Positions 39,332-47,898 of a stretch of DNA of 64,000 bases are shown here, piece by piece (position 1 is the stretch's first letter; each line of letters starts with the position of its first letter). The position numbers and the translations under genes are program-made. The stretch spans positions 62,001 through 126,000 of the forward strand of contig CABHOY010000055.1 in NCBI GenBank assembly GCA_902168105.1, given 5' to 3'. Origin of the DNA: an uncultured Flavihumibacter sp. (GTDB lineage: Bacteria; Bacteroidota; Bacteroidia; Chitinophagales; Chitinophagaceae). The notes under the pieces are model-generated. The model did no database searches. It was given only the letters and a program-made list of their open reading frames with translations, and was not told the origin of the DNA.

Positions 39332-41725
39332 CTACCTGATAACAATATTGTCAAACTTCCTGTCTACAACAATATTCACCACGTTGCCTATAAAGTTAGC
39401 AGGAGTAAGCTTTACAGCCTTTCCATCCAATACATATTCTTTCGCCTTGAACGGTAAGCCATGTACGTGAATGTTGTGTTTCCGGTAAGCAGCATTATAC
39501 TGTCCGAAGTATTTTTTACGCAGCGCGAAGAAATGTTTTTCTGATGTTTGCTTAAATCTGATATCGTTGTACTGACCATTCTTGTATCCATAATGATCGC
39601 CGGCATCTTCATACAAAAAGCTACTTGTTTGTTCGGTAGAATAATACACCCGTAAGATCATCTCTTCTGTGTTGCGTTCTTCTACATGCTGGATCTTCGG
39701 ATAGTTCGGGATTACTGCACCTGCTTTTACGAAGAGCGGCATTTCATCCAACGGAGTTGCGATCTTGATCACTTGTCCGCCGTTATATACATGGTCATTC
39801 CAGTAATAGTACCATTGTCCTTCCGGCAGGTACACTTCTTTCTCTTTCATGCCTGGCTCGGACACATGACTGATCAGCAGGGAGTCTCCCAGCATAAATT
39901 CATGCGAGCGATCGTAGGTCTGTTTATCGTGCTGCGCAACAAATGCCAGTGGGCGTATCATTGGCGTACCCCAGCGGCTGTATTGCCAGAAAGTTGTGTA
40001 GAGATAAGGCAGGAGGTGATAACGCAGCTGAATGAATTTCCTGGCTACTGCTTCATATTCTGTACCGAAGCTCCAGGGCTCCTGGTTAAAGCCTGTTTCA
40101 TTGCTGGCGGAGTGTGTACGCATCAGCGGATGGAATACGGCCAGCTGGATCCAGCGTACATATAGTTCGCCATCAGGTTCACCAATAAATCCGCCGATAT
40201 CGCTTCCTGCAAAAGAGATCCCCGAAACAGAGAGACGCTGACATTGGATGGACGCCAGTGACAGGTGGTCCCAGCTGGATACGTTATCGCCCGTCCAGAA
40301 AGACGTCCACCGTTGTGCACCTGCGTAGCAGGAACGGGATATGACGAAGGGTCTGTTAGGCATCAGGAATTTCCTCATACCGGCCGCAGTCGCTTTACTC
40401 ATCAGATGTCCGTACACATTATGCGCCTTACGATGGCTCACCGCTTCCCCGTCATAGTCATGACGCACATCTTCCGGGAAGGTGCCCATTTCAAATACTG
40501 CCGGTTCGTTCATGTCATTCCATACTCCTCTGACGCCAGCGTCAACCAGACCTTTGAAGAGACTGGCCCACCATTTACGTACTTCAGGATTGGTATAATC
40601 AGGGAACACGCATTTGCCCGGCCATACATCGCCTTCCATAAGTGCGCCATCCTGTCTTTTACAGAAATAGTTGTTCTGCATGCCCTGTTTATAAATGTCG
40701 TATTCAGGATCTACCTTGATACCCGGATCGATGATCACGACCACCTTGAAACCCTGTGCCGCCAGTTCTTTGATAAGGCCTGCAGGTTCAGGGAATCCTT
40801 CCTTGCTCCAGGTAAAACAGCGGAAACCTTCCATATAGTCGATATCCAGGTGGATCACGTCACAGGGGATCTCGCGTTTACGGAACTCTGCTGCAATTTC
40901 TTTTACCCTTTTGTCGGGGTAGTAGCTCCAACGGCATTGCTGGTATCCCAGTGCCCATAAAGGGGGCAATTCTGCCGTACCTGTAATGCTGGTATATCCT
41001 TCTGCCACTTTCAGCAATTCAGGGCCGTAAATGAAGTAATAGGTCATTTCTCCACCCCTTGCCCAGAAGCTTGTTACATTTTCCCTTTCTTTACCAAAAT
41101 CGAAGATGGTACGGAAGGTATTATCGAAGAATATTCCATAAGCTTTACCACGGTGTAAACCATAGTAAAAGGGAATATTCCTGTATAGCGGATCAGTGTC
41201 TTTCTGGAAGCCATATGCGTCAGTACCAAAGTTTTCCAGTCGCTTACCATAGAGGTTGAGATCGGTCGGTTTATCACCCATTCCATAGAAGCATTCATCT
41301 TCCTGGATCTGCTTGCTGCAGTAAATGATCTTACCACCTTTTTGCAGATAATATTGCCAGTGAAAGCCCAGCTCATCCTGGTTTATGATATCGCCTTCGG
41401 TATCGGTGATGGTGAGGCGCATATCATCCCTGGAAATGTAGATGCGTAAGGCTTCTGTATATATTTCGAAATTCTCTTCGAATTCGCGTAATCCGAAGGT
41501 AACAGGAGATTCTTCAAGCCGGTCGCTGACAGCGTAAGAAAAGTCCCTTTGAAAGTTACCGTCCGCCGCATAGCGGAAGCGAACGATTTTATCTGAAACG
41601 ATCCTGACTTCCAGTATGGTTTCCGTTGTATAAAAATAGAAGTAGTTCCCTTCTTTTTTCCACTCTTTAATTATATCCGGATAATGTTTGGCCGAATACT
41701 TACCCGATGAGGTTGTTACTTGCAT
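39332..41725 (-). CDS. Glycoside hydrolase family 31, alpha-glucosidase-like
   Basis: A 797-residue GH31 enzyme. The N-terminal sandwich domain (about 1-245) has GYGFQ-like loops and CFYGMGDKPTDLNLYGKR. The catalytic barrel carries the nucleophile Asp404 in VWNDMNEPAVF and the acid/base Asp480 in WTSFWTGDNVSSW. HLDIDYMEGF and NRPFVISRSCYAGAQRW also match the family. It likely cleaves alpha-1,4- or alpha-1,6-glucosides from oligosaccharides. There is no signal peptide, so it probably acts in the cytoplasm on imported or stored glucan (compare glgB). Other GH31 specificities, such as alpha-xylosidase, cannot be excluded. Confidence 0.93.
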   Translation of the reverse strand: MQVTTSSGKYSAKHYPDIIKEWKKEGNYFYFYTTETILEVRIVSDKIVRFRYAADGNFQRDFSYAVSDRLEESPVTFGLREFEENFEIYTEALRIYISRDDMRLTITDTEGDIINQDELGFHWQYYLQKGGKIIYCSKQIQEDECFYGMGDKPTDLNLYGKRLENFGTDAYGFQKDTDPLYRNIPFYYGLHRGKAYGIFFDNTFRTIFDFGKERENVTSFWARGGEMTYYFIYGPELLKVAEGYTSITGTAELPPLWALGYQQCRWSYYPDKRVKEIAAEFRKREIPCDVIHLDIDYMEGFRCFTWSKEGFPEPAGLIKELAAQGFKVVVIIDPGIKVDPEYDIYKQGMQNNYFCKRQDGALMEGDVWPGKCVFPDYTNPEVRKWWASLFKGLVDAGVRGVWNDMNEPAVFEMGTFPEDVRHDYDGEAVSHRKAHNVYGHLMSKATAAGMRKFLMPNRPFVISRSCYAGAQRWTSFWTGDNVSSWDHLSLASIQCQRLSVSGISFAGSDIGGFIGEPDGELYVRWIQLAVFHPLMRTHSASNETGFNQEPWSFGTEYEAVARKFIQLRYHLLPYLYTTFWQYSRWGTPMIRPLAFVAQHDKQTYDRSHEFMLGDSLLISHVSEPGMKEKEVYLPEGQWYYYWNDHVYNGGQVIKIATPLDEMPLFVKAGAVIPNYPKIQHVEERNTEEMILRVYYSTEQTSSFLYEDAGDHYGYKNGQYNDIRFKQTSEKHFFALRKKYFGQYNAAYRKHNIHVHGLPFKAKEYVLDGKAVKLTPANFIGNVVNIVVDRKFDNIVIR

Positions 41726-41983
41726 AATTCGCTTTTAAATTTCGTGAATCAGATGTTCCTGTTATAACAGCTGTATCACTGCGTGAACATCCCGATTCCC
41801 ATTCCCTGTAGGCATCCAAATTAGACAAAAATATTGTTTTAACATTGTTTACGATGGACACTCTTTACACGTTGTTTACCAGTAAAATTAACACATTCGC
41901 TAAAATACCTATGTAACATATTCGTGTATATGTTATCTTGAGAATCAAATAATGTACTTTTTGCTTTAACCTATTTTTCTCCG

Positions 41984-42004
41984 GGGGTGCTTTCGCAGCA
42001 CCCC
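41984..42004 (-). terminator. Stem-loop after the BNR-repeat gene
   Basis: An 8-bp GC-rich stem (41984-41991 with 41997-42004) and a 5-nt loop, 16 bp after the stop. There is no T-run, so it may stabilise the RNA end instead of stopping transcription. Confidence 0.5.
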
Positions 42005-42020
42005 TTTAGTATTAAACGCT

Positions 42021-43034
42021 TTATAATTTAAACGCACCGAAACTTGCCAGTTTTTTACTACCTGACAGCCATATTCTTTTGCCATCGGGAGTTACGCCTG
42101 CTACATGATATCCTTGCCTTCTTACAGCATACCAGTGGAGCCCGCCATCTTCAGAGATATCTGTACCGGAGGTTCCTGTTGCAACATATGTATCGTGTCC
42201 GATATATTGAATACAGGAACGATAGCCACGGGGAGGTGTAGCGACGGGGTTCCAGGTGTGGCCGCCATCTTTTGTAATAAGGCAATTGCCTGTTGTGAGC
42301 GTGTCTTTTGTATAATCGCCACCCACTGCCACGCCATGCTTTTTATTGGCGAAAGCAACGGAGAATGCACCGGTTCCCGGACTACCATGCGTGAAGTCCC
42401 ATTCCACGGGCGTCCATTGTTCCCATCCACTAATGAAACGGCTCTTATTACCACCGGTAACGAAACAGGCTTGTCCGCCGGGCATAATGCGTACGCTGGT
42501 GCCACTGGCGGCGAAAATAGCCTCGCCTTCTTTAGCAATCGGGGAGGCGTTCGCCGGGTCCTGCTGCCAGGTATTGCCACTGTCTTTCGTACGGATAACG
42601 GTAAATTTTCCGTTGATAGGATCGCCAATGGCGATGCCTTCCCGGGCATTCCTGAAAGCCATGCCATCAAAGAAAACGCCTTTAGTATTGTTGGTGTACA
42701 CTTCTTTCCAGGAAGCGCCTCCATCCGTAGTTAACATCAGATGAGCTGGTTCTCCTGCATTTAATAGCAGCGCCCGCTTATCACTGAAAGCTACCAGTGA
42801 ACGCCAGTCGCAGGTATCATATCCGGGTACGGTGATCCATTCCCAATGTGCGCCGTAGTCGGTAGTACGGCCTACTTTACCTTCTGTACCTGAAAGCCAG
42901 ATAACGCCGTTATTGAGGACGCTCATGCCACGTATACTTTTGATAGGAGGCGCTTCATGTTCATGGATACTGTATCCGGCCTGGGCATGCGCCTGGAAAA
43001 AGAGCAAAGAAAAAAACAAGGCTAAAAAGGGCAT
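42021..43034 (-). CDS. Secreted BNR/YCF48-like beta-propeller protein
   Basis: A 337-residue exported protein. The ATG at 43034 gives the signal peptide FLALFFSLLFFQAHAQA; the longer start at 43082 adds 16 residues before it. The mature part is a chain of Asp-box-like turns typical of sialidase/BNR and YCF48 propellers: GRTTDYGAHWEW, LTTDGGASWKEV, TKDSGNTWQQD, TKDGGHTWNPV and SEDGGLHWYAV. These S/T-x-D-x-G-x-x-W/T repeats appear about five times. It ends with RIWLSGSKKLASF. No enzyme activity is implied. It could be a surface or periplasmic scaffold. Confidence 0.85.
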   Translation of the reverse strand: MPFLALFFSLLFFQAHAQAGYSIHEHEAPPIKSIRGMSVLNNGVIWLSGTEGKVGRTTDYGAHWEWITVPGYDTCDWRSLVAFSDKRALLLNAGEPAHLMLTTDGGASWKEVYTNNTKGVFFDGMAFRNAREGIAIGDPINGKFTVIRTKDSGNTWQQDPANASPIAKEGEAIFAASGTSVRIMPGGQACFVTGGNKSRFISGWEQWTPVEWDFTHGSPGTGAFSVAFANKKHGVAVGGDYTKDTLTTGNCLITKDGGHTWNPVATPPRGYRSCIQYIGHDTYVATGTSGTDISEDGGLHWYAVRRQGYHVAGVTPDGKRIWLSGSKKLASFGAFKL

Positions 43035-43157
43035 TCTGTAGTGTGAAACCTTGACTATGGCAGATGTAGTTTTTCCGGGCATGTTGTTTTCTGGTTTTAA
43101 TGGGATGCGTTATGGGAAGAAAAATACAAAATCATTAGAAAGTGTGCGGCAGATTTA

Positions 43158-43165
43158 TATATTTG
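43158..43165 (+). promoter_or_regulatory. Possible -7 promoter box for the sensor kinase gene
   Basis: TATATTTG fits TAnnTTTG. No TTTG or TTG lies 19-21 nt upstream, so only half of the promoter pattern is present. Confidence 0.3.
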
Positions 43166-43238
43166 CAAGCACTGCGTTATAGTGAACTCAGTATTTTATA
43201 ACCTCTATTATTTAAAAGCATTGCAATCGCGGGCGCAG

Positions 43239-46200
43239 ATGACGAGGACCTTATTATTTTTTTTCCTGTGTACCTTATCCGTATCTGTGTTGAGCGCACA
43301 GGATAAGCCCTACATTTTCGATTCTTATGGCGTAAATGAAGGTTTATCCCAGAACTCAGTATATGATATCCTGGAAGATAATCAGGGGTTTATGTGGATC
43401 GCTACGCATGATGGCATCAACAGATTCGACGGATATGGCTTCAATGAATACAGGTTCAATCCAAGTTTACAGGAACGTGCCGGTCAGGGAAAAGGAAACC
43501 TGGTGATCCGGAACAACAATGGGGGACGCGCATTGATTAACCGCTTTGCCCTGAAAGGGTATAAGGGGTATTCTCTATACCGCAACAGGCGGCATCAGCT
43601 GGTGCTGACGCACAATTACGGCATAAGTGTCTATGATGAGTATAAGAACTCTTTCGAAACGGTGCTGGAAGACACCACCTATGAGAATAATGGCGAACGC
43701 GACAGCGGTAATAAATTCAGAATACTCGGTGAGGATTCCATCGCGCACAATCTGTGGGTATGGCGGCCTTCCAAAGGATTATATATACTGGACGATTCCA
43801 CCTACGCTAAGAAGAAGGTGATACTTTACCCTAAAGCGATGTTGCGGAAGGGAATAGCTGCTAACGCCGTTTTCAAAGACGGCAACACCATCTGGATGAA
43901 TTTTGAACCGGGCGAGCTGCTGGCCATGAACACTCAGAACATGCGGCTTACTACCTATTGCCTGCCCGGTATTACCTCCCATATTGTACTTCGCAACCTG
44001 AACAGTGACTCTCTGATCATCGCAAGTAAAGGACATCTGATCATCTTCAATAAAAAACTGAATAAGTATAGCGATCTGTCATTCGATCAGCGTGATCCTA
44101 AAGACGCGAACTTCGTTCCTTTATGCCTCGAGCTGGACCTGAACGGTAATATCTGGATAGGTGGAACCGATGGTGTTATGATCTACAATGTGAAACGTAA
44201 TGAGATCGTGAACCGTATTGTTTCCTTCAATGGATCAGAAAGCCGTTCATGGAATGTAGTGACCTATCTGTACAGGGATGCGGCCGATAATATGTGGGTG
44301 GGTACTGATGGCGATGGCATCAAAAAATATTCGCCTAACAAAAAGGTTTTTAACCTTTACCGTTCTCCCGCTACCACGCATAACATGGTGAGGGCGGTAT
44401 ATAAGCATGATGATGGTAAACTGTATGTAGGACTGCTGAATGACGGACTGGATATTTATGAGAAAGGAGGTAAGTTCCTGGAACGTATTCCCGGTGATGA
44501 CAGACAGAACATTTTCCCCGCGAAGAACCTGAATGCCATTTGCAGAGAAGACTTTGAGCACCTGTGGTTCCACTTTTCTGAAATGCATCTCGGTCTGTTC
44601 AATGTGCGTACACGCAAGTTCGAAGACCTGACAAAATATGTGACCGCCATAGGCTTGCCGCCGCAGGAAGATATTTATCCTTTTCTGTTTAAACGGACCA
44701 ATGGCGAAGTGTACTTTAACTATGGCAGATATTTGCTGCAGATAGTACGGGGAGAAAGGGGAGGATATAAGGTGGACATTGTTCATGAATTTCCTGATGA
44801 GATACTAACTACTTATTACGAAGACCTGTTGGGAAATAAATACGTAGGCACCAAGGTCGCTGCATATGTAAAAAAGGTGGGTAGTACCCGCTGGGATATT
44901 ATCACTTTGCCGCCTGGCACAATTGTAAAATCAATTGCAAAAAGAGCTGCTAAAGAATTGATGCTGGCTACTTCAAAGGGGCTGTTCGTATTAGGTGAAG
45001 ATAACCTGCGCAAGAAGCATTATAATAGCTATGATTATCCGGCATTGATCAACGACTATTTGTATGGCGTATTGCTCGACGAAAAAGACAGGATATGGGT
45101 AAGTCATAATAAAGGATTGTCGCAGATCAATCCTGACAATGATGAGATCACAACATACAATTATGAGGATGGTTTGGCATCGAACGAGTTCAATACAGGT
45201 GCATTTTTCAAATCGGTAGACGGAGAACTGTTCTTTGGTGGGATCCGAGGTTCGAATGGTTTTTATCCAAAGGATTTCAGGAACAATCCGTCAAAACCAA
45301 AGGTGGTGATCATGCGTATGGAAGTGCTGGATAAACCATACGAATCGGATACGGCATTGTCACTGCTTCGCAGGATAGAGTTGCCTTATAATCACAACAC
45401 GATCGCTATCGAATTTGTACCGCTGGAATACACTAATCCACTTAAGAATAAAGTACAATACAAACTTGATGGGGCTGACGAGGATTGGGTGCAGGCAGGA
45501 GCATTTAGAATGGCGCGTTATACTAATCTGCGGCCAGGAACATACACATTTAATGTGCGTGCTTCCAATAACGATGATATCTGGAATTCAACGCCTACCT
45601 CACTGGAAATAACGATACGGATCCCCTTCTGGCAGTCGCTGTGGTTCAGGTTCTTATTGTTACTACTATTATTGGGAGTAGCATATTACTTCTCAACATT
45701 GTATCTTGACTACAAGATCCGTCATGAGAAGTTGAAGCTCGAGAAAGAGCAAGCGGTAGACCAGGAACGTGCAAGGATCTCCAGTGATATGCACGACGAC
45801 CTGGGATCGGGGCTGTCTACGATACGCCTGTTAAGTGAGATCGCGAAGCGTAAAATAACGGATACATCGCAGACGAAGGAACTGGAACGGATCTCAGAGG
45901 CGGCGGGTGAACTGGTAGACAAAATGAGCGAGATCATCTGGGCAATGAATTCATCAAATGATTCGCTTGAAAATCTCATCGCCTACATGCGAAGCTTTGC
46001 AGCTGATTTCTTGGAGCATGCACACATCACGCATCAGTTCTATATTCCGGATGCTATCCCTAATATTAAGCTAAGCGGAGGGACAAGGCGTAATATATAT
46101 CTGGCTGTAAAGGAATCATTACATAATGTGGTTAAACATGCACAAGCTTCTGAGGTAGTAATACAGATAGAGATGCATAAGAACATGACGATTATGTTAA

Positions 46201-46352
46201 AAGACAATGGCAAAGGTTTTGATCAGGAGAAAGTGAGGTTGTTCGGGAACGGTCTGAAGAACATCCAGAAAAGAATGCAGGCCGTAGGGGGACATGCTGA
46301 TATTACATCGCATCACGGTACGATAGTTTTGTTAGATATCCCATTAATTTAG
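43239..46352 (+). CDS. Sensor histidine kinase with Reg_prop propeller and Y_Y_Y domain
   Basis: A 1037-residue sensor with a large periplasmic part. The start is set at the ATG 43239, which gives a proper signal peptide (LLFFFLCTLSVSVLSAQ); the GTG at 43182 adds 19 residues before it. Reg_prop repeats build the propeller (for example VYDILEDNQGFMWIATHDGI and YLYRDAADNMWVGTDGDGI), ending in a Y_Y_Y domain (about 695-790). One membrane helix lies at about 803-823. A HisKA_3 dimer helix follows with His852 in SSDMHDDLGSG, then a HATPase domain (VKESLHNVVKHA; DNGKGFD). The next gene, 66 bp on, is its likely response regulator. This is a NarX-type pair; the ligand is unknown. Confidence 0.92.
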   Translation: MTRTLLFFFLCTLSVSVLSAQDKPYIFDSYGVNEGLSQNSVYDILEDNQGFMWIATHDGINRFDGYGFNEYRFNPSLQERAGQGKGNLVIRNNNGGRALINRFALKGYKGYSLYRNRRHQLVLTHNYGISVYDEYKNSFETVLEDTTYENNGERDSGNKFRILGEDSIAHNLWVWRPSKGLYILDDSTYAKKKVILYPKAMLRKGIAANAVFKDGNTIWMNFEPGELLAMNTQNMRLTTYCLPGITSHIVLRNLNSDSLIIASKGHLIIFNKKLNKYSDLSFDQRDPKDANFVPLCLELDLNGNIWIGGTDGVMIYNVKRNEIVNRIVSFNGSESRSWNVVTYLYRDAADNMWVGTDGDGIKKYSPNKKVFNLYRSPATTHNMVRAVYKHDDGKLYVGLLNDGLDIYEKGGKFLERIPGDDRQNIFPAKNLNAICREDFEHLWFHFSEMHLGLFNVRTRKFEDLTKYVTAIGLPPQEDIYPFLFKRTNGEVYFNYGRYLLQIVRGERGGYKVDIVHEFPDEILTTYYEDLLGNKYVGTKVAAYVKKVGSTRWDIITLPPGTIVKSIAKRAAKELMLATSKGLFVLGEDNLRKKHYNSYDYPALINDYLYGVLLDEKDRIWVSHNKGLSQINPDNDEITTYNYEDGLASNEFNTGAFFKSVDGELFFGGIRGSNGFYPKDFRNNPSKPKVVIMRMEVLDKPYESDTALSLLRRIELPYNHNTIAIEFVPLEYTNPLKNKVQYKLDGADEDWVQAGAFRMARYTNLRPGTYTFNVRASNNDDIWNSTPTSLEITIRIPFWQSLWFRFLLLLLLLGVAYYFSTLYLDYKIRHEKLKLEKEQAVDQERARISSDMHDDLGSGLSTIRLLSEIAKRKITDTSQTKELERISEAAGELVDKMSEIIWAMNSSNDSLENLIAYMRSFAADFLEHAHITHQFYIPDAIPNIKLSGGTRRNIYLAVKESLHNVVKHAQASEVVIQIEMHKNMTIMLKDNGKGFDQEKVRLFGNGLKNIQKRMQAVGGHADITSHHGTIVLLDIPLI

Positions 46353-46418
46353 TCTAGATTTGTAAGGAACACAAAAAAACATATACGTTGACCTCTCTCT
46401 AAACAAACAACTGATATA

Positions 46419-47087
46419 ATGACTGTATACTCGAAAAAGAAATCCCAGGATAACATGGATATTATTTCTGTGGCGATTGTAGAAGACAACCATGATATCC
46501 GTACAGCCATGGAATTGTTGATTAACGGCTCGGACGGGTATGCTTGTATAGGGGCGTTCAACAATGGTGAAACTGCAGTAGAGCAGATCCCGAATCTGTT
46601 GCCGAATGTGGTGTTAATGGATTTTAACCTTCCCGGAGGTATGAACGGTATCGAGTGTATCGCCCGGTTAAAAGGGGAGTATCCGGATATGCATTTTATG
46701 ATGTTGACTGTATATGAGGACGATGATAAAATATTCCAGGCCCTGGAGGCAGGCGCCAGTGGTTATATCCTGAAAAAAACACCGCCGAGCGAACTGCTGG
46801 GCGCTATCCGTGATCTGCATGAAGGAGGTTCTCCTATGAGCTCACAGATAGCACGCAGGGTAGTAGCATATTTCCAGAAGCAGGCCAAACCCAATCCCGC
46901 ACTGGAGGCATTGACTTCCAGGGAGAAAGAGATCCTGGACCAACTGTCTAAAGGATTTTTGTACAAAGAGATAGCAAGTAATTTGTTCATCAGTATTGAA
47001 ACGGTGCGCAGGCATGTGCACAATATCTATGAGAAGCTGCATGTGAGAAGCCGGACTGATGCCGTGAATAAATATTATAACAGGTAA
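46419..47087 (+). CDS. LuxR/NarL-family response regulator
   Basis: A 222-residue DNA-binding regulator, probable partner of the upstream sensor kinase. The receiver domain (about 15-135) has the acidic pair near its start (VEDNHD), phospho-acceptor Asp68 in VLMDFNLPGG, and KKTPPSELLGAI (Lys and helix 5). The C-terminal LuxR-type helix-turn-helix (about 160-222) reads LTSREKEILDQLSKGF and IASNLFISIETVRRHVHNI. The ATG at 46455 (MDIISVAIVE) is an alternative start. A strong terminator follows, so kinase and regulator form a two-gene unit. Confidence 0.94.
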   Translation: MTVYSKKKSQDNMDIISVAIVEDNHDIRTAMELLINGSDGYACIGAFNNGETAVEQIPNLLPNVVLMDFNLPGGMNGIECIARLKGEYPDMHFMMLTVYEDDDKIFQALEAGASGYILKKTPPSELLGAIRDLHEGGSPMSSQIARRVVAYFQKQAKPNPALEALTSREKEILDQLSKGFLYKEIASNLFISIETVRRHVHNIYEKLHVRSRTDAVNKYYNR

Positions 47088-47112
47088 TCAACTAGTTAAG
47101 TCATTTAATAGA

Positions 47113-47143
47113 AAAGGGCGCAAAGATCTTCTTTGCGCCCTTT
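47113..47143. terminator. Terminator of the kinase-regulator unit
   Basis: A perfect 13-bp stem (47113-47125 with 47131-47143), a 5-nt loop, and T-rich/A-rich flanks. It can also serve the minus-strand tiny genes beyond it. Confidence 0.85.
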
Positions 47144-47165
47144 ATAATGTTAGGTACTGAGTAGT

Positions 47166-47282
47166 TTACATCTGTTCATTGTTTGTCCCTAGTTTCCTCA
47201 GTGCTTTACGCACAAAATGCGCAGCAAGGACCATTGAGGCAATCAGTAAACAGGCCAATTTAAATAATAGACCAGCTTTCAT
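47166..47282 (-). CDS. Tiny single-pass membrane protein (38 residues)
   Basis: ATG at 47282 and TAA at 47166. The sequence is MKAGLLFKLACLLIASMVLA, then AHFVRKALRKLGTNNEQM: a hydrophobic helix (about 4-22) with a positively charged end. It lies 34 bp behind another tiny membrane ORF on the same strand. The composition is that of a membrane peptide. No family is known to me. It could be a small regulatory peptide or a hydrophobic toxin-like protein, but no RNA antitoxin was seen. Confidence 0.45.
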   Translation of the reverse strand: MKAGLLFKLACLLIASMVLAAHFVRKALRKLGTNNEQM

Positions 47283-47316
47283 AGGTAAAGTCTTATTAGT
47301 AAATAAGTAAATGTTG

Positions 47317-47472
47317 TTATCTCATCATCTGCCAGGAATTGAATCTTTCCAGCAATCTGATGAATTTGCTGCTTAAACGGTTCATGGAGCGCTGCTCTTT
47401 TTTAACCATATAAGTAATGAGGAGCGCAATGGTAAGCACTGATAACAGTGTGATAAAGAATGTAGTTTTCAT
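47317..47472 (-). CDS. Small single-pass membrane protein (51 residues)
   Basis: ATG at 47472 and TAA at 47317. The sequence opens MKTTFFITLLSVLTIALLIT, then YMVKKEQRSMNRLSSKFIRL and LERFNSWQMMR. An N-terminal helix (about 4-21) is followed by a long basic, amphipathic cytoplasmic-type tail. It precedes the 38-residue ORF by 34 bp and is divergent from parE. Both tiny ORFs share the layout MK, one helix, charged tail. Confidence 0.5.
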   Translation of the reverse strand: MKTTFFITLLSVLTIALLITYMVKKEQRSMNRLSSKFIRLLERFNSWQMMR

Positions 47473-47719
47473 AGATTAGGACTGAGGTTTATTTTCAAAA
47501 AGACAACTAGTTGTAAATATAAAATATTTGATTATATAAATCGCATTTTCTGAATAACTTTTGTGAATAAATTTTCCAGCCCCTTTGTACAATATTTTGA
47601 AGAAATTATATTTGTTTTATCGCGGTGAACCGGAAAGCCATGCCTGGACCGAATATCTTCGTTAGCGGCACCCTCAAATAATTGTTATCCATTTATTTAA
47701 GCATAGTGTATAACTAATA

Positions 47720-47751
47720 CTTGGGATGATACGCTGAAACCTGTATTTTTG
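47720..47751 (+). promoter_or_regulatory. Promoter candidate for the parE operon
   Basis: CTTG (47720-47723), a 20-nt spacer, then TATTTTTG (47744-47751), an exact TAnnTTTG match. A second box, TAAATTTG (47782-47789), lies 30 nt further with a poorer spacing to its own TTTG. Confidence 0.4.
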
Positions 47752-47898
47752 CCAGCAACCGGATTTTGCTAAAACTTTTAGTAAATTTGCCTTTCCGGAC
47801 AAAATGCCCCATCTTGACTGATATTGAGGAACCTGGCGTAATGGAGGCATGGAAAGCCCGGCATTGTAACAACTGTAAATTGGAATTTCTATATAATT

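Noticed and set aside
40265..40960. Plus-strand 231-residue ORF opposite the GH31 gene
   Set aside because: It is antisense to the GH31 catalytic core with its nucleophile motif; no start signal or family match.
42105..42734. Plus-strand 209-residue ORF opposite the BNR-repeat gene
   Set aside because: The minus-strand frame has a signal peptide and repeated Asp-box motifs; the plus frame has no pattern.
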